From Marinobacterium sediminicola (GTDB lineage: Bacteria > Pseudomonadota > Gammaproteobacteria > Pseudomonadales > Balneatricaceae): DNA of 64,000 nucleotides. The position numbers and the translations under genes were made by a program. Each line of letters begins with the position of its first letter. Within the stretch, counting starts at the first letter, position 1. The notes under the pieces were generated by a model, which had not been told where the DNA came from, made no database searches, and saw nothing but the letters and a program-made list of their open reading frames with translations. The stretch spans positions 1,798,001-1,862,000 of the forward strand of contig NZ_CP092123.1 of the NCBI RefSeq assembly GCF_022343685.1, read 5' to 3'. Below are positions 35,184 to 43,812 of the stretch, piece after piece.

Positions 35184-36298
35184 AGAACTTCAGTCCTCTT
35201 GTATTGGTAACAGGCTGAACAAGCCCCTTCGGATGAAACCATGAGCGCACCTATGGGAGTTGAAGGCGTACAGACCTTACCAAACAGCGGACACTGATGA
35301 GGATGCAACAGACCTTTCAGAACCTGGCCACAATGAACATCTTCCCCCTGTTCGCCACGCCCTGCCGGCAGATCGAAAACCCGTTCGGCATCAAAGGCCG
35401 CATAGGCGGGTCGAATTCTGACGCCTGAATGTTCAATCTCCCCCAATCCTCGCCAGACAAAACGCTCACGCAACTCGAATACCTCTGCTACTGCGGCCTG
35501 GGCTTGCCGGTTACCAGCTGGCTGGACTACACGGGTGTATTGATTTTCAACACGAGCCTCTGTGTTAGCCAGCTGTTCAAGCAAAATCAGTATTGATTGC
35601 AGAATATCCAGAGGCTCAAAACCCGAGACGATAAACGGCTTTTGAAATTGGCGCGCAATGAAGGCATAGGGCTCAAGGCCAATCACCATGCTGACATGAC
35701 CTGGTCCGATAAAACCATCCAGCGCCACATCACCATCATCCAGTAGAGCCTTCAATGTAGGCACGATAGTAATGTGGTGACACAACAGGAAAAAATTGCT
35801 CACACCTTCGTCTGCTGCCTGCTTGAGCGTCAACGCGGTGCTCGGCATGGTGGTCTCGAAACCAAGCCCAAAGAACACGATTCGCCGGGAAGGGTTCTTG
35901 CGTGCAAGTTCCAGTGCATCCAGGGGGGAATACACCATGCGAATATCAAGCCCCTCGGAACGGGCCTGTTGCAGACTTTTTTGTGTTCCCGGCACACGCA
36001 TTGCGTCGCCAAAGGTGGCAAATATGACATCAGGCTGAGCGGCAATCGCCAGACAGTCATCGACGCGCTCTCTGGGCAAGACACAGACGGGACAGCCCGG
36101 CCCATGAATCAGCTCGATTCCTTCCGGTAATAGCGATTCAAGTCCGTAACGGAAAATTGAATGGGTGTGGCCACCGCAGACTTCCATGATTCGAACCGGC
36201 AACCGGGCTTTGAGTGAGGGAGACCGCATGCGCTGAGCAATGCGATCCAGCAGTTGACGAGCCAGCAAGGGATCGCGAAATTCATCAACGTATCTCAT
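35180..36298 (-). CDS. hypD: Hydrogenase maturation protein HypD
   Basis: A 372-residue protein starting MRYVDEFRDPLLAR. Seen are the Cys motifs MEVCGGHTHSIF, HGPGCPVCVLP, and C-terminal [4Fe-4S] Cys residues (GKVCTPSTPIGALMVSSEGACSACYQY). HypC-HypD assembles the Fe(CN)2CO unit. ATG 36298 is selected because it gives the usual length and start; the ORF extends 30 codons further. Overlaps hypC by 14 bases. Confidence 0.95.
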   Translation of the reverse strand: MRYVDEFRDPLLARQLLDRIAQRMRSPSLKARLPVRIMEVCGGHTHSIFRYGLESLLPEGIELIHGPGCPVCVLPRERVDDCLAIAAQPDVIFATFGDAMRVPGTQKSLQQARSEGLDIRMVYSPLDALELARKNPSRRIVFFGLGFETTMPSTALTLKQAADEGVSNFFLLCHHITIVPTLKALLDDGDVALDGFIGPGHVSMVIGLEPYAFIARQFQKPFIVSGFEPLDILQSILILLEQLANTEARVENQYTRVVQPAGNRQAQAAVAEVFELRERFVWRGLGEIEHSGVRIRPAYAAFDAERVFDLPAGRGEQGEDVHCGQVLKGLLHPHQCPLFGKVCTPSTPIGALMVSSEGACSACYQYKRTEVL

Positions 36299-36572
36299 CG
36301 ATTCCCGCCTCCTGCATACCCTGTTCATCGGCAAAGCTTTGCAGCTCGGACAGAAGCTCCAGTGTCTTGCGCGCCTCATCCGCATCAATGAGGTTCATGG
36401 CAAACCCAACGTGCACCAGCACCCAGCCACCCACCAAAGATTCCGGCGGCTGCGCGTCATTCAGCACACAGGCAAGATTGATGCGTCTGCGTACACTCGA
36501 AACCTCGACGATGGCCACTGAACGATCTGAGTCATCTATGGCGATGATTTGACCAGGCACACCCAAACACAT
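36285..36572 (-). CDS. hypC: Hydrogenase maturation chaperone HypC
   Basis: A 95-residue protein starting MCLGVPGQIIAID, with Cys2 that binds HypD and the hydrogenase large subunit, and GGWVLVHVGFAMNLIDADEA, the conserved middle. AAGGAG precedes ATG. It is separated by 39 bases from hypB, the largest gap in the operon. Confidence 0.95.
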   Translation of the reverse strand: MCLGVPGQIIAIDDSDRSVAIVEVSSVRRRINLACVLNDAQPPESLVGGWVLVHVGFAMNLIDADEARKTLELLSELQSFADEQGMQEAGIDEIR

Positions 36573-36611
36573 GATGACTCCTTATACTGCTGAGTAAATG
36601 ACTAAAAAGCA

Positions 36612-37409
36612 CTAAAGCTGCGATTTCAGGACCAGCAGTTCACGTTCAAGCTGCGCGACACGTGCCGCGGTCTGACCTTGACGCCGGTGTTCTATCCATT
36701 CGAGCCAGTTTTCCATGCCTTCACCGGTTTGTGCAGACAGGGTTATGACTTCAATTTCAGGATTGATGCGACGTGCGTATTCGATGCAGGCTTCAACATC
36801 AAAGTTCACGTAGGGCAGAAGATCGACTTTGTTCAACACCATCAACCGGGCAGCATGGAACATATCCGGGTACTTAAGGGGCTTGTCGTCACCCTCGGTT
36901 ACCGACAGCACCACAACTTTGGCGGCCTCCCCGAGATCAAAACCAGCCGGACACACCAGGTTACCCACGTTTTCGATATAAAGCAGGCCATTTTCCAGGT
37001 GCGGCAATTGCTCCATCGCATGCCCCACCATGTGTGCATCGAGATGACAAAGCCTTCCGGTATTCAGCTGTACTGCCTCGGCTCCAGTCTCTCGGATTCG
37101 ATCGGCATCATGAGAGGTTTGCTGATCGCCTTCGATCACCGCCAGCGGCACCTTATCCAATTGATGCTGCAACGTCCGGGTCAGCAGCGCCGTCTTGCCC
37201 GAACCCGGGCTTGAAACCAGATTCAGCACCAGCAGATTGCGCCGCTGGAACAATTCCCGGTTGGCCTGAGCATAACGATTGTTCTGGCTGAAAAGATCCA
37301 GCTCAACCTGCAACCGCCGCTGATGGCCTGATTCCTGCTCTTCAGCATGTGCAGATTCATCCAGACCTTGATGCCCATGAGGCTGCCCACAACCACAAAT
37401 ACCACACAT
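36612..37409 (-). CDS. hypB: Hydrogenase nickel-insertion GTPase HypB
   Basis: A 265-residue GTPase. N-terminal MCGICGCGQPHGHQG includes the Cys-x2-Cys-Gly-Cys high-affinity nickel site and a small His-rich tail. P-loop SSPGSGKTALL; metal site LVCPAGFDLGE; NKVDLLPYV guanine motif. ATG 37409 overlaps the hypA stop (TGATG) and has GGAGG 7 bases upstream. Works with HypA to insert nickel. Confidence 0.94.
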   Translation of the reverse strand: MCGICGCGQPHGHQGLDESAHAEEQESGHQRRLQVELDLFSQNNRYAQANRELFQRRNLLVLNLVSSPGSGKTALLTRTLQHQLDKVPLAVIEGDQQTSHDADRIRETGAEAVQLNTGRLCHLDAHMVGHAMEQLPHLENGLLYIENVGNLVCPAGFDLGEAAKVVVLSVTEGDDKPLKYPDMFHAARLMVLNKVDLLPYVNFDVEACIEYARRINPEIEVITLSAQTGEGMENWLEWIEHRRQGQTAARVAQLERELLVLKSQL

Positions 37410-37750
37410 CACTCTACCTCCAGTTCCCTGATTTGCAGCTCATCGCCCGATAGCACCTTCAGTTGATACTCACCGCATCGCGGGCAGGCCTGATACCACT
37501 GGGATATACTCGTTTCAAAACCACATGCCTGACAGTGAGCCTCTCCCGGCAATTCAACAAGATGCAGTCGCGCGCCTTCGGCCAGACTTCCCCGGCTGGC
37601 TGCCTCGAAGGCGAACTGCATCGCCTCAGGCACCACTGCTGCAAGAGGCCCCACTTCGAGCCACAGCTGTTTAACTCGCGTAAAGCGATGTTGCTCAGCC
37701 TGTTCCTGCAGCAGCTCTATCAAGCTTCGGCACAGGGATAGTTCATGCAT
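37409..37750 (-). CDS. hypA: Hydrogenase nickel chaperone HypA
   Basis: A 113-residue protein with MHEL N-terminus (His2 nickel ligand) and a zinc ribbon CQACGFETSISQWYQACPRCG (two CxxC). ATG 37750 gives this N-terminus; upstream extension MVN is excluded. Overlaps hypF by 8 bases. Confidence 0.94.
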   Translation of the reverse strand: MHELSLCRSLIELLQEQAEQHRFTRVKQLWLEVGPLAAVVPEAMQFAFEAASRGSLAEGARLHLVELPGEAHCQACGFETSISQWYQACPRCGEYQLKVLSGDELQIRELEVE

Positions 37751-40103
37751 GTTGACCACCTTCCAGTGGACACTGTGCCAGAGCCACGAGCAACTGCCCC
37801 AGACTCACGCCCGAATCATTACAGGGTACCTTTTGATGCCTGAGCACTTCGATGTGTTCTGACTCGAACCGCTTTGCCAACTGCTCAACGATCAGTTCGT
37901 TCTGCATGACCCCTCCACTCAGTACAACGCTTGAGTAGGGGAACTCCTGCCTGACATGCAGAGCCAAGTCCACAATCCCCTTGGACAGTCCAAGATGAAA
38001 GGCCCTTGCAATCTCTTCTTTCGACCGCCCACTCTTCAAATCGGCGATCAGCTCATGCCAGTGCTGGCGAACATCCAGATGACTGCAGGCCGTCCCCTGC
38101 ACAAATGGGAAGCTATACTCCCGCCCCATTAATTGAGATGAACTGTCCAGCGCCAGTGTTTCCAATGCTACAGCGGCCTGCGCCTCATAACTGATACCTT
38201 CAGCATAGCAACCCAAAGCGGCCGCAACGGCATCAAACAGACGCCCGGCTGAACTGGAAAGTGGCGAATTGAAACCCTGGTCGATCATACCCTTGATGAC
38301 CACAAGCGGCTTATCCTCCAGTATTGGAAAGAGATGCAAGGTCGCTGCAGGGTCGATGCCGGCATGCAGCAGTTGCGCAACCAGCACACGCCAGGGCTCA
38401 CGGATAGCATTCTCACCTCCCGGCAGTGCGACAGGCTGCAGGCAGCCCACACGTTTCACTTCGGCATACCCCCCGTAAAGCAGCTCTCCGCCCCAAAGCT
38501 GTCCGTTGTCTCCATAGCCAGTACCGTCCAGGCAGATTCCCAGCACGGGCCTGCCATGCAGCGGGTAACCATGTTGTCCCAGACAGGAGGCTAAATGGGC
38601 ATGATGATGCTGTACTTGAAGAACCGGACACTCAGGGCTGGCAAGCGCCATTTGGGTAGAGACATATGCCGGATGCTGGTCACAGACGATCAACCTGGGT
38701 TCGAACCGATAAAGTTCAGCAAAGTGCTGCCTGGCCAAAAGCGCACTTTCATTGACCGCCAGTTGCTGCAAATTGCCCTGATACTGGCTCATGACCGCTT
38801 GCCCGTCTACCGCAAGGCAAAAGGTATTCTTCAAGTCTGCACCCAGAGCCATCACTTTCCTGTCGTTCGCAAAACCCGGAGGCAAAGGCAGGCTAACGGG
38901 CGCCAGCCCTCTTCCTGGCCGCAATACCTCCATCTGTGCCGAAGCACGCTGGAGACGCACTACCGCATCATCAACCCGGCAGACGATCGGACGATTGTGC
39001 ATCAGGAAGAGATCCGCCATGCCTGCCAATTGCTGACGTGCCGCATCATTATCAATCACCTGAGGCAGGCCTGATCCGTTGCCACTGGTCATTACCAACG
39101 GGCCTGAAAATGCATCCAACAACAGATGATGCAGTGGTGTATACGGCAGAAAGCAGCCTAGCCGTGCCGAATCAGGGGCAACCGATGACGCCAGGCTTTT
39201 GCCCTGAGGGCGAGGCCGCAACAGCAGGATGGGGGCCTGAGGGGAAAGCAGCACCCGGCGCTCCTCCGGGCTAATCAGTGCGAATTCTTCCATATGCGCA
39301 AGGCTTGGAAACATCACGGCAAGCGCTTTGGCTGGCCGCTGCTTGCAGCTCCGCAGCCGCATGACGGCAGCCTCATTGCCTGCGTCACAGCAGAGGTGAA
39401 AGCCCCCCAGCCCTTTCAGGGCGAGGATACCGCCCTCGAGAAGCTGGTCTCTTGCCTTGGCAACAGGATCGTCGACAGTCAGAACAGTGCCATCGGGAGA
39501 TTCCAGCCAAAGCCTCGGCCCGCACTTCTCACAAGCGTTAATCTGAGCATGAAAGCGACGGTCTTCAGGGTCGCTGTACTCTTCAATGCAGTCACGACAA
39601 AGGTCGAATGATGACATGCCTGTGAGTTTTCGATCGTATGGCAAAGCCTCGATGAGGCTGAAACGAGGTCCACAATGGGTGCAATTGGTGAAGGGATAGC
39701 GATAGCGGCGGTTATGCGGGTCAAATAGTTCGGCAAGACATTCTGGACAGGTCGCTGTGTCCTGAGGTACCCAGGTCGATTCTTCACCGGGCTTCGAAGA
39801 GCGAATAGCAAAGTCTTGACCGACTCCGGCCAGATCAACGGCCGAAACCGGCTCGGCATACAGGCTCTCGATTCTGGCCTGGGGCGGCAGCTTCCGTGAA
39901 AGTGCCCGTTCAAACCGCTCCAGTTCGCCTGCCGAACATCTCAGCCGGATCTCCACGCCCGCGCTGGTATTGCACACGTCTCCGCAAAGTCCCATTGCTT
40001 GAGCTAAACGCCAGACACAGGGACGAAAGCCGACGCCCTGCACGTGGCCGCGAACATGCACTCTGTAGCCCGCTTCAGAGCCCTTTTCTGCCGTGTCTAT
40101 CAA
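37743..40103 (-). CDS. hypF: Carbamoyltransferase HypF
   Basis: A protein of about 786 residues. An acylphosphatase domain (YRVHVRGHVQGVGFRPCVWRLA) is followed by two zinc fingers (CPECLAELFDP...CTHCG and CRDCIEEY...CEKCG), a YrdC-like domain (ILALKGLGGFHLCCDA), and a Kae1-like domain with VQHHHAHLAS. It makes thiocarbamate on HypE Cys. No ATG exists at the start: TTG 40103 is preferred because AGGAAA lies 6 bases upstream; TTG 40124 lacks a site. First hyp gene, 68 bases after the dehalogenase stop. Confidence 0.93.
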   Translation of the reverse strand: MIDTAEKGSEAGYRVHVRGHVQGVGFRPCVWRLAQAMGLCGDVCNTSAGVEIRLRCSAGELERFERALSRKLPPQARIESLYAEPVSAVDLAGVGQDFAIRSSKPGEESTWVPQDTATCPECLAELFDPHNRRYRYPFTNCTHCGPRFSLIEALPYDRKLTGMSSFDLCRDCIEEYSDPEDRRFHAQINACEKCGPRLWLESPDGTVLTVDDPVAKARDQLLEGGILALKGLGGFHLCCDAGNEAAVMRLRSCKQRPAKALAVMFPSLAHMEEFALISPEERRVLLSPQAPILLLRPRPQGKSLASSVAPDSARLGCFLPYTPLHHLLLDAFSGPLVMTSGNGSGLPQVIDNDAARQQLAGMADLFLMHNRPIVCRVDDAVVRLQRASAQMEVLRPGRGLAPVSLPLPPGFANDRKVMALGADLKNTFCLAVDGQAVMSQYQGNLQQLAVNESALLARQHFAELYRFEPRLIVCDQHPAYVSTQMALASPECPVLQVQHHHAHLASCLGQHGYPLHGRPVLGICLDGTGYGDNGQLWGGELLYGGYAEVKRVGCLQPVALPGGENAIREPWRVLVAQLLHAGIDPAATLHLFPILEDKPLVVIKGMIDQGFNSPLSSSAGRLFDAVAAALGCYAEGISYEAQAAVALETLALDSSSQLMGREYSFPFVQGTACSHLDVRQHWHELIADLKSGRSKEEIARAFHLGLSKGIVDLALHVRQEFPYSSVVLSGGVMQNELIVEQLAKRFESEHIEVLRHQKVPCNDSGVSLGQLLVALAQCPLEGGQHA

Positions 40104-40118
40104 GGATTTCCTGCTGTT

Positions 40119-40134
40119 TATCAATATCTTGATA
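40119..40134. promoter_or_regulatory. IHF-consensus-like inverted repeat before hypF
   Basis: TATCAA-TATC-TTGATA, a 6-4-6 inverted repeat that also fits the IHF pattern WATCAANNNNTTR (40119-40131). A tandem repeat, TAGCACT-T-TAGCACT, follows at 40133-40147. Because it lies only about 16 bases from the chosen start it may instead be a mRNA structure or operator. Confidence 0.35.
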
Positions 40135-40171
40135 GCACTTTAGCACTCTTTGGCGTATCCGTGGGGCAGCA

Positions 40172-40858
40172 TCATCCCCTTGCAGTGTACGGGAGCAGAA
40201 CGGTCGGCAGCTCCATGAGGCTACCAACGGTTACATCGGGTTCTATCCCCCAGGGGTCATACACCGCTTCGGGAGAACGGCATACCCACGCCGCCCGCAT
40301 ACCCGAGGCCTTGGCACCGATCACATCAAACGGATTACCTGAAATCAGCCAGACAGGACCTCCGTCGGTCTCGGCCTTGCGGTGGAATAAGCTGTAAACA
40401 CCGGGGTCCGGTTTGAAAGAGCACTGCTCCTCGACACTGACCACACCTTCAAAAAAAGAACAAATACCGGCCTGTTGCAGCAGGCCTTCAACAGCGGATG
40501 CACTGCCATTGGAAAAAGCGAACAAACGATATCCCTTCAGCTTGAGCACTTTGAGGCTTTCAGCGACATCATTGAATGCTGGCAACTCGGCGTAAATCGA
40601 CATCAACTGGTGCTTCTGTTCGTCATTCAATGGTTGCTGATAGAGCTTGCAGCAATACTCCAGCGCCTCACGGGTACACACCGAAAAGTCGGCGTACATC
40701 CGCATCAAACCCCGCCTAAAACTGTATTCCAGCTGTTTTGAACGCCAGGTTTGTGAAAACGGGACTGCTGTTTCGCCCATCATTTGCTGCAGCAATCCCA
40801 GGACGCCCTGAGTATCGATCAGGGTTCCATAGACATCAAACGCCAGTGTGGTAGCCAT
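40172..40858 (-). CDS. Haloacid dehalogenase, type II (L-2-haloacid dehalogenase-like)
   Basis: A 228-residue HAD-fold enzyme. Nucleophile Asp in LAFDVYGTLID (D-V-Y-G-T, not D-x-D, as in dehalogenases), RQ/KQLEYSFRRGLM, SNGSA, KPDPGVY and ISGNPFDVIGAKA. It hydrolyses short 2-haloacids to 2-hydroxyacids. ATG 40858 has GAGG five bases upstream. It may be co-transcribed with the hyp genes. Confidence 0.85.
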   Translation of the reverse strand: MATTLAFDVYGTLIDTQGVLGLLQQMMGETAVPFSQTWRSKQLEYSFRRGLMRMYADFSVCTREALEYCCKLYQQPLNDEQKHQLMSIYAELPAFNDVAESLKVLKLKGYRLFAFSNGSASAVEGLLQQAGICSFFEGVVSVEEQCSFKPDPGVYSLFHRKAETDGGPVWLISGNPFDVIGAKASGMRAAWVCRSPEAVYDPWGIEPDVTVGSLMELPTVLLPYTARG

Positions 40859-40965
40859 GAGCACCTCAGTCGCAACAGAATTCAGTGAATGTGAACCTTA
40901 GCAAGGCTCGTCGAAAGGTTCCAAAAATGCACCGCCACGCAACATGATCAGGAGTTTACTTTAAA

Positions 40966-40986
40966 TAATACTAATATATAGTATTA
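40966..40986. promoter_or_regulatory. Inverted repeat before the DUF2892 gene
   Basis: TAATACTA-ATATA-TAGTATTA, 8-bp arms, 27 bases before the start codon and inside an AT-rich promoter zone. Size and place fit an ArsR- or TetR-type operator. Confidence 0.45.
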
Positions 40987-41012
40987 GAACATTCTTATTT
41001 ATGGAGATCATC

Positions 41013-41426
41013 ATGACACTCAACGCTGCTCTGCGCCTGATGGCAGGTTCCGTCGTGACACTGAGCCTGGTTTTGAGCCATTTTTTCGGCCCTGCATGGC
41101 TTTGGTTGACCGCTTTTGTGGGTCTGAACCTGCTGCAGTCAGCCTTTACCCGCTGGTGTCCCGCTGTGACAATTTTTCGAGTACTGGGACTCAAGGATGA
41201 GGTTTGCGACAGGCATGGAATGAACATCAACCAGGGGGTACATATCATTGCAGGCATGCTGATTCTGGTGACCACTGTGCCCGTGATTCTGGGCTACTGG
41301 CCACAAACACTGCTGATCGCGACTCTGATCATTGGTGTGAGCCTGATGCAATCGGCCTTCACCGGCTGGTGTCCCGCCATTCAGGTCGCAAGAATGCTGG
41401 GGTTCAAGCCGACACGCTCGGTCTGA
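41013..41426 (+). CDS. Membrane protein with duplicated DUF2892 domain
   Basis: A 137-residue protein with two homologous halves: LQSAFTRWCPAVTIFRVLGLK (50-70) and MQSAFTGWCPAIQVARMLGFK (112-132), each after a pair of membrane helices. The family is usually one copy fused to or next to rhodaneses, with the W-C-P-A motif facing the membrane edge; a sulfide-handling role is supposed. GGAG precedes ATG 41013. A strong terminator follows. Confidence 0.78.
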   Translation: MTLNAALRLMAGSVVTLSLVLSHFFGPAWLWLTAFVGLNLLQSAFTRWCPAVTIFRVLGLKDEVCDRHGMNINQGVHIIAGMLILVTTVPVILGYWPQTLLIATLIIGVSLMQSAFTGWCPAIQVARMLGFKPTRSV

Positions 41427-41434
41427 TGACGATT

Positions 41435-41478
41435 AAGCCGCTCATACAGCCCTTGTATCGTGTATGAAGCGGCTTTTG
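41435..41478 (+). terminator. Rho-independent terminator after the DUF2892 gene
   Basis: AAGCCGCTCATACA (41435-41448) pairs with TGTATGAAGCGGCTT (41461-41475), with one bulged base and a 12-base loop, then TTGTT. It lies between two convergent genes and may also stop the tetR transcript. Confidence 0.8.
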
Positions 41479-41494
41479 TTCAGGACCCACACGA

Positions 41495-42097
41495 TTATCC
41501 CTTAAGAATCCTGCTTATCAGCTGCGACAATCCACTGACCGCATCCGCTTTGCTCAAGTGTCCAGCGGTAAGGGCCCGCGCCAGCTCATCACTGGCACCG
41601 TAAATCGCAATTAATGATGCCTTTTGCCCCGGCTCGTTCAGATTGGCAACAGGACCAAAGAAGTCACGATAAAACTCGACGAAATACACACAGATTCGGG
41701 TTTTCAAATCCATGTACTCTGGATAGGCACTCAATGCGGCCACAACAGCATCGTAAATGTCGCCATTTCGCTCAGCACAGTCGAAATAGGCAACGGCCAA
41801 AACTTCAGCCAACTCCTCAACCGTTCTGACCCGGGATGACTCAACAGCTCGAAGTTGACTGACCAACCGTTCGTCATAACTCTGGTAAAGCTGTTGCAGC
41901 AGACCTTTCCGGTCTCCAAAATGGTTATACGTGATCGGCTTACTGACGCCGGCTCTATCGGCAAGTGTCTGGAGCGTCAGGCGATCAGCCCCTTCCGTCG
42001 CCACAATGGCAGCAGCTGTCTTGAGCAATTGTTCGCGCCGTTTGGCGGCAGGCATGCGCGACTGACTCATTGCGAATGATCCCTTTCTGTCATCCAT
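41495..42097 (-). CDS. TetR-family regulator next to PACE exporter
   Basis: A protein of 200 residues (191 from ATG 42070). The HTH reads DRLTLQTLADRAGVSKPITYNHFGDRKGLLQQLYQSY. It is 7 bases after the exporter gene on the same strand, so it probably represses its own operon by binding the palindrome at 42678-42712. Confidence 0.82.
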   Translation of the reverse strand: MDDRKGSFAMSQSRMPAAKRREQLLKTAAAIVATEGADRLTLQTLADRAGVSKPITYNHFGDRKGLLQQLYQSYDERLVSQLRAVESSRVRTVEELAEVLAVAYFDCAERNGDIYDAVVAALSAYPEYMDLKTRICVYFVEFYRDFFGPVANLNEPGQKASLIAIYGASDELARALTAGHLSKADAVSGLSQLISRILKG

Positions 42098-42104
42098 TTA
42101 ACGC

Positions 42105-42524
42105 CTATTGAGCCGCCAACGGCAGCCCAAATATGCGATCGAAGCACCAGTTGTATACGAATGTGAACACCATGAACGTCAGCGTCAATCCTGCATCCAG
42201 CATCAATGCATCCAGCAGTCTCAAATCAAGCCACCAGGCGAAAAGCGGCAGTGTCATCGCCACCAAACCAAGCTCAAAGCCAACCGCATGTGTCACGCGT
42301 CTGGCAAGATTTCGTCCCCGTTTTACCTGCCCGCTCTCCCAACATTCAAATACGTGGTTGTAGAGAAAATTCCATACAACTGCCAACACCACAGTGATCA
42401 CCCCAAGTGCACCGGCATGTGCCATGTTCTTGTCTGAAAAAATGACAAAAGCTGTACTCAACATCACCAGACTGATGGCTTCATAAAAAAACACATAGGT
42501 GAACTTACGCTTGACGCCCTGCAT
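42105..42524 (-). CDS. PACE-family multidrug (biocide) exporter
   Basis: A 139-residue, four-helix inner-membrane protein of the bacterial transmembrane-pair family, like Acinetobacter AceI. With start ATG 42524 (GGAG upstream) Glu15 falls in VFFYEAISL, the residue essential for chlorhexidine transport in AceI. Two homologous halves: FFYEAISLVML...WNFLYNHVFE and GFELGLVAMTL...YNWCFDRIFG. Likely exports cationic biocides or polyamine-like compounds in exchange for protons. Confidence 0.83.
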   Translation of the reverse strand: MQGVKRKFTYVFFYEAISLVMLSTAFVIFSDKNMAHAGALGVITVVLAVVWNFLYNHVFECWESGQVKRGRNLARRVTHAVGFELGLVAMTLPLFAWWLDLRLLDALMLDAGLTLTFMVFTFVYNWCFDRIFGLPLAAQ

Positions 42525-42677
42525 TAAAGGCTCCATGCAGCACATTGAATTAAAATGACGAGTCCACACACCAACGTGCTGAACGGCGATTCCTCAAAGC
42601 CAGGCAAAAGGTCGACTCCGCCATTTGACACCTCAAATGCGATTGAAAGCACATACGGGAGATTGGCCGCCCGGCAG

Positions 42678-42712
42678 CAAGTTACGATAGGTAATTTACC
42701 ATTTGTAACTTG
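42678..42712. promoter_or_regulatory. 35-bp nested palindrome between PACE-tetR and selD
   Basis: Arms CAAGTTAC (42678-42685) and GTAACTTG (42705-42712) enclose GGTAA-T-TTACC (42690-42700); the whole is symmetric about base 42695. It lies 154 bases before the exporter start and 66 before selD. Confidence 0.6.
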
Positions 42713-42777
42713 AAGGTCAATCCTGTGTTTCGTGTAAGATAGCGGGATCAAAACCTATGGATATTACAGGTTGGTAC

Positions 42778-43812
42778 ATGACAGACCCCATTCGCCTTAC
42801 TCAGTACAGCCACGGCGCAGGTTGTGGCTGCAAAATTTCTCCAGCCGTTCTGGATACCATCCTGTCCGGCAGTGGCAGCCAGACACTTGATCCGAATCTC
42901 TGGGTGGGCAACGCTTCCCGCGATGATGCGGCTGTTTATGCGTTTGACGAACACACTGGCATCGTCTCCACAACGGATTTTTTCATGCCGATCGTCGATG
43001 ACCCCTTCGACTTCGGACGTATTGCCGCGACCAACGCAATCAGTGATATCTATGCCATGGGCGGTTCTCCGATGATGGCAATTGCGATCCTTGGTTGGCC
43101 CATCAATCTGATTCCGGCTGAAATCGCCGGCGAGGTGATCCGCGGAGCACGGTCAGTCTGTGACCTGGCGGGCATGCCCCTGGCGGGAGGGCATTCCATC
43201 GACGCTCCGGAACCTATCTTCGGTCTGGCCGTAACCGGCCGTGTCGACAAGGCTCAGTTGAAGCGAAATGACAGTGCCCAGGCTGGCAACCGCCTCTACC
43301 TCACCAAACCACTGGGCATCGGCATTCTCACCACTGCCGAGAAGCAAGGCAAACTCCGCGCTGAAGATGCGGGTGTCGCACGGGACCTCATGTGCACCCT
43401 CAACAGCGCAGGACAGCGTTTTGCTTATCTTGAAGGCGTATGTGCCATGACAGATGTGACCGGTTTCGGTCTTCTTGGACACCTGGTCGAAATGGCCGAT
43501 GGCAGTGGCCTGTGTGCTCGCGTGCACTATGATGCCGTCCCGAAGATTGGCAGCGTCGATTACTATTTGAGTCAGGGATGCGTTCCAGGTGGAACCGGCC
43601 GCAACTTTGCGAGTTATGGTCACCGTGTGGCTAATCTGAACGAAGCACAACGACAGCTTCTCTGCGACCCTCAAACCAGTGGTGGCTTGCTGGTCGCTGT
43701 CAAACCGGATGCCGAAGATGCCTTTCTTTCCATCGCCTGTGAACTTGGCTTGTCACTTGCGCCCATTGGGGAGTTGATCTCAGCCTCTGAGCATGCGGTC
43801 GAGGTGATCTGA
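42778..43812 (+). CDS. selD: Selenide, water dikinase SelD
   Basis: A 344-residue selenophosphate synthetase. Catalytic Cys16 and Lys19 lie in GAGCGCKIS; the Asp-rich ATP sites are ASRDDAAVY and [17 protein letters not shown]. Makes selenophosphate from selenide and ATP. ATG 42778 matches E. coli SelD; the longer ORF adds 7 residues. The enzyme has Cys, not selenocysteine. Co-transcribed with mnmH (TGATG). Confidence 0.95.
   Translation: MTDPIRLTQYSHGAGCGCKISPAVLDTILSGSGSQTLDPNLWVGNASRDDAAVYAFDEHTGIVSTTDFFMPIVDDPFDFGRIAATNAISDIYAMGGSPMMAIAILGWPINLIPAEIAGEVIRGARSVCDLAGMPLAGGHSIDAPEPIFGLAVTGRVDKAQLKRNDSAQAGNRLYLTKPLGIGILTTAEKQGKLRAEDAGVARDLMCTLNSAGQRFAYLEGVCAMTDVTGFGLLGHLVEMADGSGLCARVHYDAVPKIGSVDYYLSQGCVPGGTGRNFASYGHRVANLNEAQRQLLCDPQTSGGLLVAVKPDAEDAFLSIACELGLSLAPIGELISASEHAVEVI

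Noticed and set aside
34143-40103. hyp operon as a recently transferred island.
   Set aside because: No flanking repeats, integrase or clear composition shift were seen.
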